A stretch of 64,000 nucleotides of DNA from Persicitalea sp963803495 (lineage in GTDB: Bacteria; Bacteroidota; Bacteroidia; Cytophagales; Spirosomataceae): the NCBI GenBank assembly GCA_963803495.1, contig CAWDMP010000002.1, forward strand, positions 1,054,001-1,118,000, given 5' to 3'. The notes beneath the pieces were generated by a model. That model saw only the letters and a list, made by a program, of their open reading frames with translations. It did no database searches and had not been told where the DNA came from. Below, piece after piece: positions 45,691 to 54,894 of the stretch. Numbering within the stretch: the first letter of the stretch is position 1; every line of letters starts with the position of its first letter. A program made the translations under genes and the position numbers.

Positions 45691-45832
45691 CAATGGACAG
45701 TGGATAATGGACAATTGATAATTGCTATTTTCCCACAGTCCCTTATTAGTCGATGTGAGCATTAGTTTGAGAAAGGTTCAAAGTGCCCGCTCGAAAGCAT
45801 TATCCATTATCCATTGTCAATTATCCATTCAA
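45691..45832. repeat. Inverted tandem-repeat hairpin before the tubulin-like gene
   Basis: The left arm (45691-45724) is built of GGATAATGGACAATT-type units, and the right arm (45798-45830) of ATTATCCATTATCCATTGTC units, the reverse complement in a shifted register. The right arm ends 5 bases before the tubulin-like start codon, so a hairpin in the mRNA could affect its translation. Confidence 0.75.
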
Positions 45833-45835
45833 TAA

Positions 45836-47341
45836 ATGGCTCGTTTATTTGTATTTGCCATCGGCGGTACCGGTTCCAGGGTACTCAAATCGCTGACGAT
45901 GTTGCTGGCGGCTGGCGTCAAGCCGAATTCTCAAACGGAATTCGAGATCGTCCCATTATTATCGACCCGCACAAGTCCAACGAGGATTTGAAGCGGACGG
46001 CGCGGATGTTGGAAAACTACCAGTCCATCGCCGAGCAGGCGGGGGCCGAAAGCGGTTTTTTTGGAACGCGTATTACGACGCTTGACAAACTAGTGACGTC
46101 GCAAAACCGGCTTTCAGGAAGTTTTACCTTTCAATTTGCAGGAGGTCGCCAATACCCAATTCAAGGACTACATCGACTTCGCCCAACTCAGCGAACCAAA
46201 CCGGGCGCTGGCCGATATATTGTTTTCGGGAAAGTCGATCAACAAGCGTGATGAAGAAGTGAACCTACTCGATGTCGAAATGGACATCGGTTTCGTGGGC
46301 AATCCCAACATCGGCAGCGTGGTGCTGAATCAGTTCAAGGATTCCCAGGAATTCAAGGAAGTGGCGTCCAATTTCAACGCCGACGACCGGATTTTCATCA
46401 TCAGTTCGATCTTCGGCGGTACGGGCGCAGCGGGCTTCCCGACGATCCTGAAAAACATCCGCGACGCGATGAACAATCGCAACATCGACGGCAAGGGTTT
46501 CCTGCAAAATGCCAAGATTGGGGCGATCACGGTACTGCCCTATTTCAACATTGAAAAAGATCCCAACAGCCCCATCCAGAAATCGGATTTTATTGCCAAA
46601 ACCAAGGCCGCGCTGTACTACTATAAGGACAACGTGACGGGCAACAATTCGGTGAACGCGCTGTACTACATCAACGACGATTACAGCGGCAAGCCCTACA
46701 AAAACGACGCGGGCAACGAGGGGCAGAAAAACGACGCGCATTTTATCGAGATGGTGTCGGCGCTGTCGGTGATCGACTTCCTGGAAATGCCGGATCGCGA
46801 TTTGGAATCGGTCGACGGGCGAGCGGTCAAGCCGATTTACAAGGAATTCGGTATGAAGAACGATGCGGCGGATTTCAAATTTTCTGACTTCGAAGACAAT
46901 ACGGAGTACAAAATCAGCCTGCGCCTTTCGCAATTGGCGATGTTTCGTAAGTACCTCGACGAGCGACTCAACGAGTCGATCGAAAAGCAGGCCTGGACCG
47001 TGGACGCACCGACCATCGACCGTGCTTTTCTGAGTGATTCTTTTTTCCGTACTAACCTGTCGGAATTCATGAACGCTTTCGGCAACTGGCTGAAAGAAAT
47101 GTCGGGCAATCGACGCGGTTTCTCACCTTTCAACCTGAATGCCCCACTGGATTCGCTGGTCGCCGACAAGACGGTCAAAACGGGTTGGTTGGAAAAGAAA
47201 GTGGATTTTCCCTATTACGACGATCAACTCAGTAAGGGCTCAAAAGGCAAGACGTTCCCCTCGGCGGAGCAAAAAATCATCAAGCTATTTTTCGATACCA
47301 CGGAAGAAATGCTGACTAGTAAGTTTGGATTTAAAAAGTAG
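45836..47341 (+). CDS. Tubulin/FtsZ-like GTPase of the seven-gene system, two frameshifts
   Basis: About 500 residues once the frames are joined (shifts near 45953 and 46131). The start LFVFAIGGTGSRVLKSL has the glycine loop G10-G11-T12-G13-S14 of the tubulin superfamily. IIIDPHKSNEDLKRTARMLE matches the next nucleotide loop, and IFIISSIFGGTGAAGFPTIL at about residue 188-207 is the tubulin signature loop (GGTGxxG). AALYYINDDYSG and IEMVSALSVIDFLEMP follow. Similar proteins are annotated as Tubulin_2/tubulin-like. It could polymerise with GTP, but catalytic T7-loop residues are not clear to me. The right repeat arm abuts its start. Confidence 0.7.
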
Positions 47342-47460
47342 GTAGTTAGGTTTTCAGGTATTAGGCATTAGGTACTTTTTTGGCGAATTCATTTTTCGTT
47401 CACCTTATGTTTTATACTTGTGCACCTAAAACCTAACAACCTAATACCTAATAACCTAAC
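47341..47460. repeat. Inverted tandem-repeat hairpin between tubulin-like and ATPase genes
   Basis: The left arm (about 47341-47374) carries TAGTTAGGTTTTCAGGTATT-type units and the right arm (47424-47460) ACCTAAAACCTAACAACCTA-type units, approximately the reverse complement. A TATACTTG promoter-like box lies between them at 47413-47420. The unit closely matches that at 55698-55806. Confidence 0.75.
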
Positions 47461-47461
47461 A

Positions 47462-50400
47462 ATGAGCAAGATATTCGGCCATACTAACCGGGGCGGCAAA
47501 GATTGGTTCGCTTCCGACGCCTACTCTGACAAGGAAATCGAGTCGATCAAAGATCCCGAAGGCGGCAGCGGCGAAACGCTCTCGCCCGCCATTCCGAGTC
47601 CGTTCGCGCGAATCGACCTGGCAAAGACGGCCTTCCGCAACATCAACAAGACACCCGAGTTGAAAGCCGTCAACAGCAACGGCAATGTGTTGGCGGGAAA
47701 GACGGACGAGAAGCTGGTTTCGGATAGCCTGGACCTGGCCGAAATCCTGTTCAACAGCGATAGTTTGCGGGAGAATTTGCGGATTATCGTCTGGGATAAA
47801 GCGACCGAAATTGCGAAGATGAAAGCGTCGTCCGACGCGCACCGCCGCCTGGCCGAGACGCTGGAACTGTATCTGCAGCAGGATAAGGAATCGTACAACT
47901 TCGACTTGCTCCGGCGGTTGTACATTCTGGAATTCAACCATAAGATCATCGGCTGTACTTCGCCCGCCACGCTGTTTTTCCCGACGGCCAACGACCTGAC
48001 GCACGCCCAAATCAAACTGACGAAAAACGACTTTCTTTTCGACCATAAGTACGTACCGCTTTACGAGCGGGATGTAGAATTCCAGAAGTACTTTCACCAT
48101 CTTTTCCGCGCCAACCCTTTGTTGGCGAGCCGGATGAAAGTGATGAGTGATTATCTGGCCAAGAACCTCGCCATTCTTGACAAGAAGAATCACGCGCTGT
48201 ACCAAGAACTCAACAAGCTCAATCCGGCCGATTTTGCGATTAACTATTCGGAGTTGGACACGGGCGCGGTGGGCGATGGCATCGAGGTAATCGGCGTACC
48301 CTTGCGCAAGCGCAAGAAGGAGGATATTTTGGGCTCGATCGGGGAAAGCGATTTCCGAATCGCCGCTTCCAAAACGCTGACGGGCGCGACGCCACTGGTA
48401 CTGCAAAACAATTTCAACAAGCGCCTTCGCTACGTCAACGATTCCTGGGATCATACTGTGGAGGTACCTTATGTTGATGAGGCACCATTGGAAAAAAGGA
48501 GCTTGCCGAGCGCGCGGATTCAGTACCCGTACCTGACGGTCAGCGACTTTCTGGAACCGTACCTGATTCGGCTCGTGTACCCGATCAACAGGGAGAAGTT
48601 CTTCGACGGCAATGTGAATACCGAAGTCGGCGATGACTCGAAGGGCTTTTTGCTACCGCTCAAAAGACAGTTTTTCGACTACTTTACGCCCAACGATTTG
48701 CTGGGCGCGGGACCGGGCAAGCCGAGCATTGAAATGACGCAAGGCGTGGCGGGCTCGGTGCGGGTCACGCTCAGAATTCCGATCGTGAAGGAAGGCGAGT
48801 ACATTGCCTTCGAGCGGACCTACTACCAATCGCTGGAACACCAGATTACCAAGCCCGACGAAGCCGAGAATAAGGGCGTAGTCGTGGAGCAGCAGGTCGG
48901 GCTGACGCTCTATCCCTTTGTCAAAACCAACCTGCCTGACATTGCCTCTCCCTACCGCGTGCAGGTCATCGACCGGAACGTGGCGGGCGTGTTCAAGAAC
49001 TCGGACTACGTGTTGCAGTTTTTCAATCAACGCGCCAATACGCCGATCCCGATTGCCAACGAAGAAACGGCCAATTCCGGCAAGCCGCGCAAGCGCACCC
49101 GCAAGCAAGCCGCCGACGCGACGACGCAATACTACGTGCTGGACAAAGAGTTCGACTACATCTACGTGCAGGACACCGGTCAGTCCGACATGGGGGGCGT
49201 GGTAATTCCGCGTTGGCCGCATTTCCAGAATGGCAACACCGTCTTCACTTTTGCGCTGGACTTTGGTACGACCAACACGCACATAGAGTACAAAGCAGGC
49301 GCGTCGGCGCCGAAGGCATTCGACATTACGCTCGAGGATATGCAAATCGCGACGCTTTTCGATTCGGCCAAAACCAGCGAGGACTTCGGTGGTTCGGGCG
49401 CGATTGCGATCCGCGAGTTTGTGGACTACGAGTTTCTGCCCGAGCAACTCGGCGGCGGCAGCCGCTTCAAATTCCCGACGCGAACGGTATCGGGCGAAGG
49501 CAAAGACCTGGACCTGAACAAGGAAACCAATAGCCTGGCGGACTTCAATATTCCCTTCACCTACGAGAAAACGCACGACGGCGTCAACGAGATCAAGTCC
49601 AATTTGAAGTGGGCGAAAGTGGAGCCGGGAAATACGAAGCGCATCCGGGCCTACTTCGAGACCTTGATCCTGATGATGCGCAACAAGGTACTCCGCAACG
49701 GCGGCAACCTGACCGAGACTAAGCTGGTATGGTTTTATCCGAGCAGCATGACCAATAATCGTAAGGATAGTCTGGAAGGCCTGGTCAATGATCTGTTCAA
49801 AAAGTACTTTACGGCCACTAACCAGCCGATGGCGATAAGCGAATCGCTAGCACCTTTTTACTATTACAAAAATACGGGTCAGTTGCCGGGAGGTACCTAC
49901 TCGCCCGTCGTGTCGATCGACATTGGCGGTGGCACTACCGACGTGGTCGTCTTCAAGTCGAGCCGGCCGATTTTATTGTCGTCATTCAAGTTTGCGGCCA
50001 ACGCGATTTTTGGGGATGGTTTCTACGAATTCGGGGCATCGTCGAACGGACTCATCAAGAAGTACTCGGCTTATTACGAGAACCTTTTAAGCGCCAACAA
50101 GCAGTACGACCTGATGAAAGTACTCGATTCAATCGAGGACAAAAATAAGTCGGAAGACATCATCGCGTTTCTGTTCTCACTCGAAAACAACCACCGCATT
50201 CGGGATGCCAATATGTTCTCGTTCAATGCGATACTGGCCGAGGACAAGGATTACAAAATCATCTTCCTGTATTTCTACGCCGCGATCATGTACCACGTGG
50301 CGCAGCTGATGAAGACCAAACTACCCGAAACGGAACTACCCAAAAACATCGTATTCAGCGGCACGGGGTCGAAGGTTTTGAGTATCGTTTCGCGCAATCA

Positions 50401-50938
50401 ACGTACGCTCTCGGAATTTGCGGAACTGATTTTTGCCGCCGTTTTTGAGAAAGAATTCGGGGTGGATGACCTCATGATCAAGGCCGAAAGGGACATCCCC
50501 AAAGAGCTTACCTGCAAAGGGGGCCTGATGACCGACCCGAGCGATTTGGACATCAACATCAAGAAAATCAAAGCCATCCTGACCGGACTCAAAGACGATT
50601 CGATCACGCGGCTTCGCTACGCCGATCTGACGGATGAAGTACAAACGGAAATTACCGATTACGTAGCCGACTTCAATACGCTGTTCCTCGACCTAGACAA
50701 GAAAATGAGTTTCTCCGACAACTTCGGGGTATCGTACAGCGCCCTGGAAGTTTTCAAAAACGGCCTCAACCGCCACTTGCGCGACTACCTGGCCGAGGGC
50801 CTGGAGTACACCAAGAAAATGGACGAGGTCAAAACCGACGACAAAGAGCTGGAGGAGACCCTGTTTTTCTATCCGATCATCGGGGCAATCAACCATTTGT
50901 CGAAGCAATTGGGAGAGTTGACGCCGGTAAATAGTTGA
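47462..50938 (+). CDS. Large protein with a C-terminal actin/Hsp70-type ATPase domain
   Basis: 1158 residues from the ATG at 47462, just after the repeat arm. An ATPase of the actin/Hsp70/sugar-kinase fold starts near residue 595: phosphate-1 loop D600-F-G-T-T-N (FALDFGTTNTHIEY), phosphate-2 loop D820-I-G-G-G-T-T-D (VVSIDIGGGTTDVVVF) and adenosine loop S-G967-T-G-S (NIVFSGTGSKVLSIV). The 590 residues before it have no family I recognise: helical, with two basic segments (RKRKKED, KPRKRTRKQAADATTQYY). The last 150 residues are helical and acidic. There is no signal or membrane segment. The frame is intact. SrfB-like virulence proteins share the idea of a large actin-fold protein, but I cannot show homology. 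Confidence 0.8.
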   Translation: MSKIFGHTNRGGKDWFASDAYSDKEIESIKDPEGGSGETLSPAIPSPFARIDLAKTAFRNINKTPELKAVNSNGNVLAGKTDEKLVSDSLDLAEILFNSDSLRENLRIIVWDKATEIAKMKASSDAHRRLAETLELYLQQDKESYNFDLLRRLYILEFNHKIIGCTSPATLFFPTANDLTHAQIKLTKNDFLFDHKYVPLYERDVEFQKYFHHLFRANPLLASRMKVMSDYLAKNLAILDKKNHALYQELNKLNPADFAINYSELDTGAVGDGIEVIGVPLRKRKKEDILGSIGESDFRIAASKTLTGATPLVLQNNFNKRLRYVNDSWDHTVEVPYVDEAPLEKRSLPSARIQYPYLTVSDFLEPYLIRLVYPINREKFFDGNVNTEVGDDSKGFLLPLKRQFFDYFTPNDLLGAGPGKPSIEMTQGVAGSVRVTLRIPIVKEGEYIAFERTYYQSLEHQITKPDEAENKGVVVEQQVGLTLYPFVKTNLPDIASPYRVQVIDRNVAGVFKNSDYVLQFFNQRANTPIPIANEETANSGKPRKRTRKQAADATTQYYVLDKEFDYIYVQDTGQSDMGGVVIPRWPHFQNGNTVFTFALDFGTTNTHIEYKAGASAPKAFDITLEDMQIATLFDSAKTSEDFGGSGAIAIREFVDYEFLPEQLGGGSRFKFPTRTVSGEGKDLDLNKETNSLADFNIPFTYEKTHDGVNEIKSNLKWAKVEPGNTKRIRAYFETLILMMRNKVLRNGGNLTETKLVWFYPSSMTNNRKDSLEGLVNDLFKKYFTATNQPMAISESLAPFYYYKNTGQLPGGTYSPVVSIDIGGGTTDVVVFKSSRPILLSSFKFAANAIFGDGFYEFGASSNGLIKKYSAYYENLLSANKQYDLMKVLDSIEDKNKSEDIIAFLFSLENNHRIRDANMFSFNAILAEDKDYKIIFLYFYAAIMYHVAQLMKTKLPETELPKNIVFSGTGSKVLSIVSRNQRTLSEFAELIFAAVFEKEFGVDDLMIKAERDIPKELTCKGGLMTDPSDLDINIKKIKAILTGLKDDSITRLRYADLTDEVQTEITDYVADFNTLFLDLDKKMSFSDNFGVSYSALEVFKNGLNRHLRDYLAEGLEYTKKMDEVKTDDKELEETLFFYPIIGAINHLSKQLGELTPVNS

Positions 50939-50952
50939 TAAGAAACGAAATC

Positions 50953-51038
50953 CATTGCCATATGCTTTAGCTTGTGGGTCGCGGAAAAACTGGCATACCG
51001 CATTTTACCGCAACCAAGGGCTAAAGCCCAAGGCAATG
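50953..51038. repeat. Cruciform-like inverted repeat between ATPase and coiled-coil genes
   Basis: CATTGCC (50953-50959) pairs with GGCAATG (51032-51038), and GCTTTAGC (50964-50971) with GCTAAAGC (51020-51027). The spacer also holds the self-complementary GGGCTAAAGCCC. It lies 140 bases inside the system without any gene. Confidence 0.65.
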
Positions 51039-51079
51039 CATATTTTTGATATAATAATTCAATTGTCAAACCGGATGCC

Positions 51080-51646
51080 ATGCCTTCCTACCTAAATCCA
51101 AGAGATAGCGATATCGAGAAGCTAAAAAATAGGGTCAATATGCTGGAAGGCGAGATTTCTAGGCTTCGTCAGGAGATCAAAGCCCTGGCGATCAAGTTTG
51201 AAAGCGCCAGGATTCCGATGGAAGTGGTTGGCGCTGCTTCGGCCCCAAAATCTACCCCGCCGCCGCCAGCGCAACGTCCGGCGCCCGCGCCGGTTGCCGC
51301 GCCCGAACCCGAAAAACTTGTGCTCAACTTCTACCTGTCTACGCCCAACGCCGACGGTAGTTTTAACAACAGTTCGGCCAGCCCCAGCTATAAGGAAAGC
51401 GCTTCGATCTACAAATTCCAAAACTTCAAAGACAACCGCGCCAAGTTCAAAATCGACGAACACGATGCTTCGGTAAAATTGGCTTTGGCCTACCCTGATA
51501 AGAACATCGACCCCGTTTGCGATGCGCAAAACGCGTTCGATCCCAAAGCGCGGCGAATTTATACCGTCGAAAATGGCATTGCCGAGTTGAGCGGCGACAA
51601 CAAATGGAAGGTCATTACCAAAGCCAAGATCCGGTATGAAAGTTGA
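51080..51646 (+). CDS. Coiled-coil protein of the seven-gene system
   Basis: 188 residues. The first part, IEKLKNRVNMLEGEISRLRQEI, is a heptad coiled coil. Residues about 60-85 form a proline/alanine linker (PPPPAQRPAPAPVAAPEPE). The C-terminal 100 residues are a small beta-rich domain (KLVLNFYLSTPNADGSFNNS, SIYKFQNFKDNRAKFKIDE, RRIYTVENGIAEL). There is no membrane segment. The stop overlaps the start of the channel gene by 11 bases, so translation is probably coupled. Family unknown to me. It may bridge the coiled-coil tail of the channel subunit and the cytoplasmic NTPases, which is inference. Confidence 0.7.
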   Translation: MPSYLNPRDSDIEKLKNRVNMLEGEISRLRQEIKALAIKFESARIPMEVVGAASAPKSTPPPPAQRPAPAPVAAPEPEKLVLNFYLSTPNADGSFNNSSASPSYKESASIYKFQNFKDNRAKFKIDEHDASVKLALAYPDKNIDPVCDAQNAFDPKARRIYTVENGIAELSGDNKWKVITKAKIRYES

Positions 51647-53239
51647 GATTTTAGAAATATTCCTGATCGGGGTTATCATTTTCATTCAGATTGTCGTCTT
51701 CCTCCGTACGCGTCAGCAGATCAGTATTTTCAAGAATATCATCCCGAAAGTCGAAGACCTGAGTGTGGAAAAAATCCAGCTCTTGGTATCGGATTTGGAA
51801 CGCCTTTCACCGCGCGTAATTCTTGAAAACATCGGCAAGTTTCAGGGCAAGTACCAAGGGCGCACCGGGCATCTATCTGCAACACCCGGAAGCGGCCGGG
51901 GCGGAAACACCAAATCCATTCGCGGAGATGCTAGCCGACTCGGAGGAAGCGGAGTCCGTAGCCGCACTTCCCAAAACCCAGGTCAACATCATCGACAGCA
52001 AGGCCGAGGCCAACCCGATTTTTACCAGTATTCTGTTTCTCGGTCAACAACTACCTGATCCGTAACCGGGGCGCTTCGTCGGACTTCAATTTGATCAAGG
52101 ACATCGTCGAGCGCAACGTGAGCGCGGTGGAAGAGGACATAAATCTGTCGATCAGTGTGCCGCTGTACCTGGGTCTGATGGGTACCATGCTGGGTATTGT
52201 GATCGGACTTTTCAGTATGCCCGACATGTCGGTGGTAGTGGACGCACAAGCGAGTAATTTACTTCTCAACGACGGGATTTCCTCGCTGATCGGTGGCGTG
52301 AAAATCGCGATGATCGCCAGCTTCACCGGCCTGGCACTCACGATTTTTAATTCGGGTGGTACCTTCAAAGGATCACGCACATTGGTGGAAGCGCGGAAGA
52401 ATGAATTCTACACCTTCGTGCAGGTGGAATTGCTACCGATCATCAATCAGGGCCTGGCGGCGACGCTGGAATCGTTGCAGCGCAACCTGATGAAGTTCAA
52501 CGGCGAGTTCACCGACAACCTGAAAAACCTGTCGGGCATTTTTGCCTCCAATACCAAGACGGTGCTGGCGCAGCGGGATCTGCTGGAATCGATCGATAAG
52601 ATGAAGGTATCGGAGATGACGCAGTACAACCTGACGGTACTGACGCAACTCGAAGAATCGGTGAAGCAGTTCGAGAAGTTCAACGGCTCGATGATGAATG
52701 TCAATGCCTTCGTGACCAACTCGGAGCGCATCGTGGACCGTACTAACCAACTGTTGGAACGTACCGATAATTTCAAGTCCATTGCCGATAATCTGAACGG
52801 GAAGCTCAACCAAAGCCAGCAATTGATGGAGTTTCTGGCGGCGCATTTCAGCAATCTGGAACAACACAAATCCTTTACGGCCAACGCCGTGGCCGACGTG
52901 GGACATGCCATATCGGATTCATTCAAAGATTTGGAGCAGCACATCCTCAATTCCAGCGAGGCGGTCAAGCAATTCACGGTCGACGAAACCGAGTCGCTTC
53001 GCCAGGCGCTGTCGGGTAGTCAAAATAGCTTGAACAACTTAAAGCATTTGTCTACAATTACGCAGGAGGTGGCTCAGTTCAAGGATAGCTCGGCTACCCA
53101 GGGAGAGCGCACCCGGCAACGGCTCGATGACCTGAATGGCAAAGTAGCTACGCTTCTGGGACTGCTCACCAAAGCCGAAGAGGACCGAGCCAAGCGCAAG
53201 CTTGGCGCCCGGTTCAAGCGCATGATTTCTGGAAAATAA
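51636..53239 (+). CDS. MotA/TolQ/ExbB-like (ZorA-like) channel subunit with a long coiled-coil tail, two frameshifts
   Basis: About 534 residues with the frames joined. It has a short N-terminal membrane segment (IFLIGVIIFIQIVVFLRTR), a periplasmic or linker region, then SVPLYLGLMGTMLGIVIGLF and LIGGVKIAMIASFTGLALTIF. The paired segments with GLMGTMLG and the later A-S-F-T-G-L-A match the MotA/TolQ/ExbB proton channel family. The C-terminal 290 residues are charged, heptad-like and without a globular domain, as in ZorA of Zorya systems. Frame changes lie near 51848 (GGG run) and 52042 (CTGTTTCTCGG, extra T). The partner MotB-like gene begins 6 bases after the stop. Confidence 0.75.
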
Positions 53240-53245
53240 TCGCGC

Positions 53246-53855
53246 ATGAGATCCCAAAACTCCGGTTTTTTCTGGCCCAGTTTCGCCGACTTGATGACGA
53301 GCCTTTTCTTCATCATGCTGGTACTGTATGTGCTCACCTACCTGAAACTGACCAACCAGCAGCGCGTCACGCAGCAGCAGCTCAACAAGATCAAGGAAGT
53401 ACAGGCGGCCGTGCGCGAACTACCCCGCAAGTACTTCGCCTACGACTCGGTGTACAAGCGATTTTCACTGGTGCAGAACATTCAATTTGCGCAGAAAAGC
53501 GACGTCATTCGGAGCAGCGACATTCAGTACCTGACCAACGTCGGCCAATCGATCAGCAACCTCATCGACACGCTCAAAACCAAGTACGCCGGGCAGGACA
53601 TCAAGTACGTGGTCATCATCGAAGGCATGGCGTCCAGGGACAACTACCCCGACAACTACACGCTCAGCTACCGCCGCGCTCTGGCCGTACAAAATCTTTG
53701 GAATGCGCGAGACATCCGCTTCGATCAGACGATTTGTGAGGTACAGGTTGCGGGTTCAGGTACGGGCGGACATTGGGCGATTTTCCAAAGAGTCTAAAAA
53801 TCAGCGCATTCTGATTCAGATCGTGCCAAAGATTGGGGAGATCAAGATTGAATAG
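53246..53855 (+). CDS. MotB/ZorB/OmpA-like stator partner, one frameshift near the end
   Basis: About 202 residues with the frame corrected. WPSFADLMTSLFFIMLVLYVL is a single membrane helix with the conserved Asp (in FADLMTS) at the place used for proton flow in MotB and ZorB. The C-terminal OmpA-like domain (QNIQFAQKSDVIRSSDIQYL, IEGMASRDNYPDNYTLSYRRALAVQNLW) has the peptidoglycan-binding pattern N-x-x-L-S-x-x-R-A. Near 53770 GGCGGACATTGGGCG holds an extra base; corrected, it reads GGIGRFSKESKNQRILIQIVP (quoted in part) to TAG at 53853. It probably pairs with the upstream channel subunit to form an ion-driven stator in the envelope. Confidence 0.75.
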
Positions 53856-53889
53856 GGTTGTTTATAGGTTTATCGCTCGCTCTGGCTAC

Positions 53890-54273
53890 CTATTCCTTTG
53901 CTTCCTTATTAATTAAACTCATGCTGTAAAGCCAATAGCTCTTGCCATTTATTGGCTCTATCTCTTTTAGAATATCAAAACCTAAGTGTTCGTAGATGCG
54001 CCTGGCGCTTCATCATTTCAGAAGTGTGCAGCGCGATGTTTGCTTTCCACTCGAAATAAGAAAACTCATTCCTACGATTGCTCCAATTTCGTCTACACAC
54101 AAGAAACAAATGGCTGTTTTCAGCAGCTCGGTGTACGTTTTATCGTCATTAAGAAAGCTGTGAAGCTTCTGCCAGTTTTCTTCCGTCAGCTCAGTTTGAA
54201 ACTGTTTCCAGGAGTTGAGGCCCAATCTTTTCATGGCAAGAAGATCGTCGATATTTCCGTGTCTATAAGTCAT
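53890..54273 (-). pseudogene. GNAT acetyltransferase remnant with internal deletion
   Basis: The start MTYRHGNIDDLLAMKRLGLNS and GAIVGMSFLISSG are normal for a GNAT protein. Then the acetyl-CoA-binding part (the usual R/Q-x-x-G-x-G/A) is absent, and the sequence resumes with ANIALHTSEMMK in another frame and R-R-I-Y-E-H-L-G-F-D-I-L after a second shift, ending SYWLYSMSLINKEAKE. About 100 bases are missing from the middle compared with family members. A frameshift alone cannot account for that, so this is probably true decay. Confidence 0.65.
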
Positions 54274-54279
54274 AAGCCA

Positions 54280-54798
54280 TCACGTCAAATCAAACAGCGC
54301 CTTCAATTCCGTAGCCTCTTCGGGTGGCATTCTTCCAGCGAGCACCAGGCGGAGCTGGCGGCGACGGAGGGCGCTTTTGTAGAGTTCCTTGTCGGAGTCG
54401 GTTTCGGGAACGAGCTCGGGTACTTCGATGGGGCGACCGTTCTGGTCGACGGCTACGAAGGTATAGAACGCCGTGTTGGTACTGATGCGATTGCCCGCCG
54501 GAATATCCTCGGCCCATACCTCCAGGTACACCTCCATCGACGAATTGAACGAGCGCGTCACGCGGGCGTGCATCATCACGATGTTGCCGAGCTTGATCGG
54601 TTCGGTGAAGGATACGTTGTCGACCGAGGCCGTCACGACGATGCGGTTGGAGTGCTTCTGGGCTGAGATCGCCGCGCAGATATCCATCCAATGCAGCAGT
54701 CGCCCGCCCATGAGGTTGTTGAGCGTGTTGGTGTCGTTGGGCAGCACCATTTCGGTCATGATGACTTCGGAGGCAGTAGCGGATTTTGGCTTGGGCAT
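54280..54798 (-). CDS. Acyl-CoA thioesterase, hotdog fold (YciA/BACH-like)
   Basis: 172 residues with an intact frame. The hotdog segments are visible: EVIMTEMVLPNDTNTLNNLMGGRLLHWMD carries the conserved Asn/Asp and central helix, IVVTASVDNVSFTEPIKLGNI is the second strand set, and VYLEVWAEDIPAGNRISTNTAFYTFVAVD the last. The family hydrolyses medium- and long-chain acyl-CoA to free acid and CoA. The protein is cytoplasmic. It ends 6 bases from the GNAT remnant. Confidence 0.9.
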   Translation of the reverse strand: MPKPKSATASEVIMTEMVLPNDTNTLNNLMGGRLLHWMDICAAISAQKHSNRIVVTASVDNVSFTEPIKLGNIVMMHARVTRSFNSSMEVYLEVWAEDIPAGNRISTNTAFYTFVAVDQNGRPIEVPELVPETDSDKELYKSALRRRQLRLVLAGRMPPEEATELKALFDLT

Positions 54799-54894
54799 AA
54801 GGGTGTTTGTTGGTTTATCGATTCAAGAGTGTAGTTTCTAAGGTCAATAGTGCGACTTGTTTCGAGTATACAGTCTAAACAAATAATCCTCCCT

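Noticed and set aside
45691..47460. Mobile element ends or transposon inverted repeats
   Set aside because: No transposase gene, no target duplication, and the arms pair across short spacers that contain no gene or only a spacer.
47456..48454. Leftward open frame of 332 codons opposite the large ATPase gene
   Set aside because: It is opposite the unknown N-terminal half of the ATPase protein, which could have made it a rival, but the rightward frame is intact, has neighbours in the same direction and carries the ATPase loops further on.
43716..53855. Calling the seven-gene block a Zorya system
   Set aside because: Only the ZorA- and ZorB-like parts are present. No ZorC, ZorD or ZorE-type gene is seen, so I kept it as an unnamed system.
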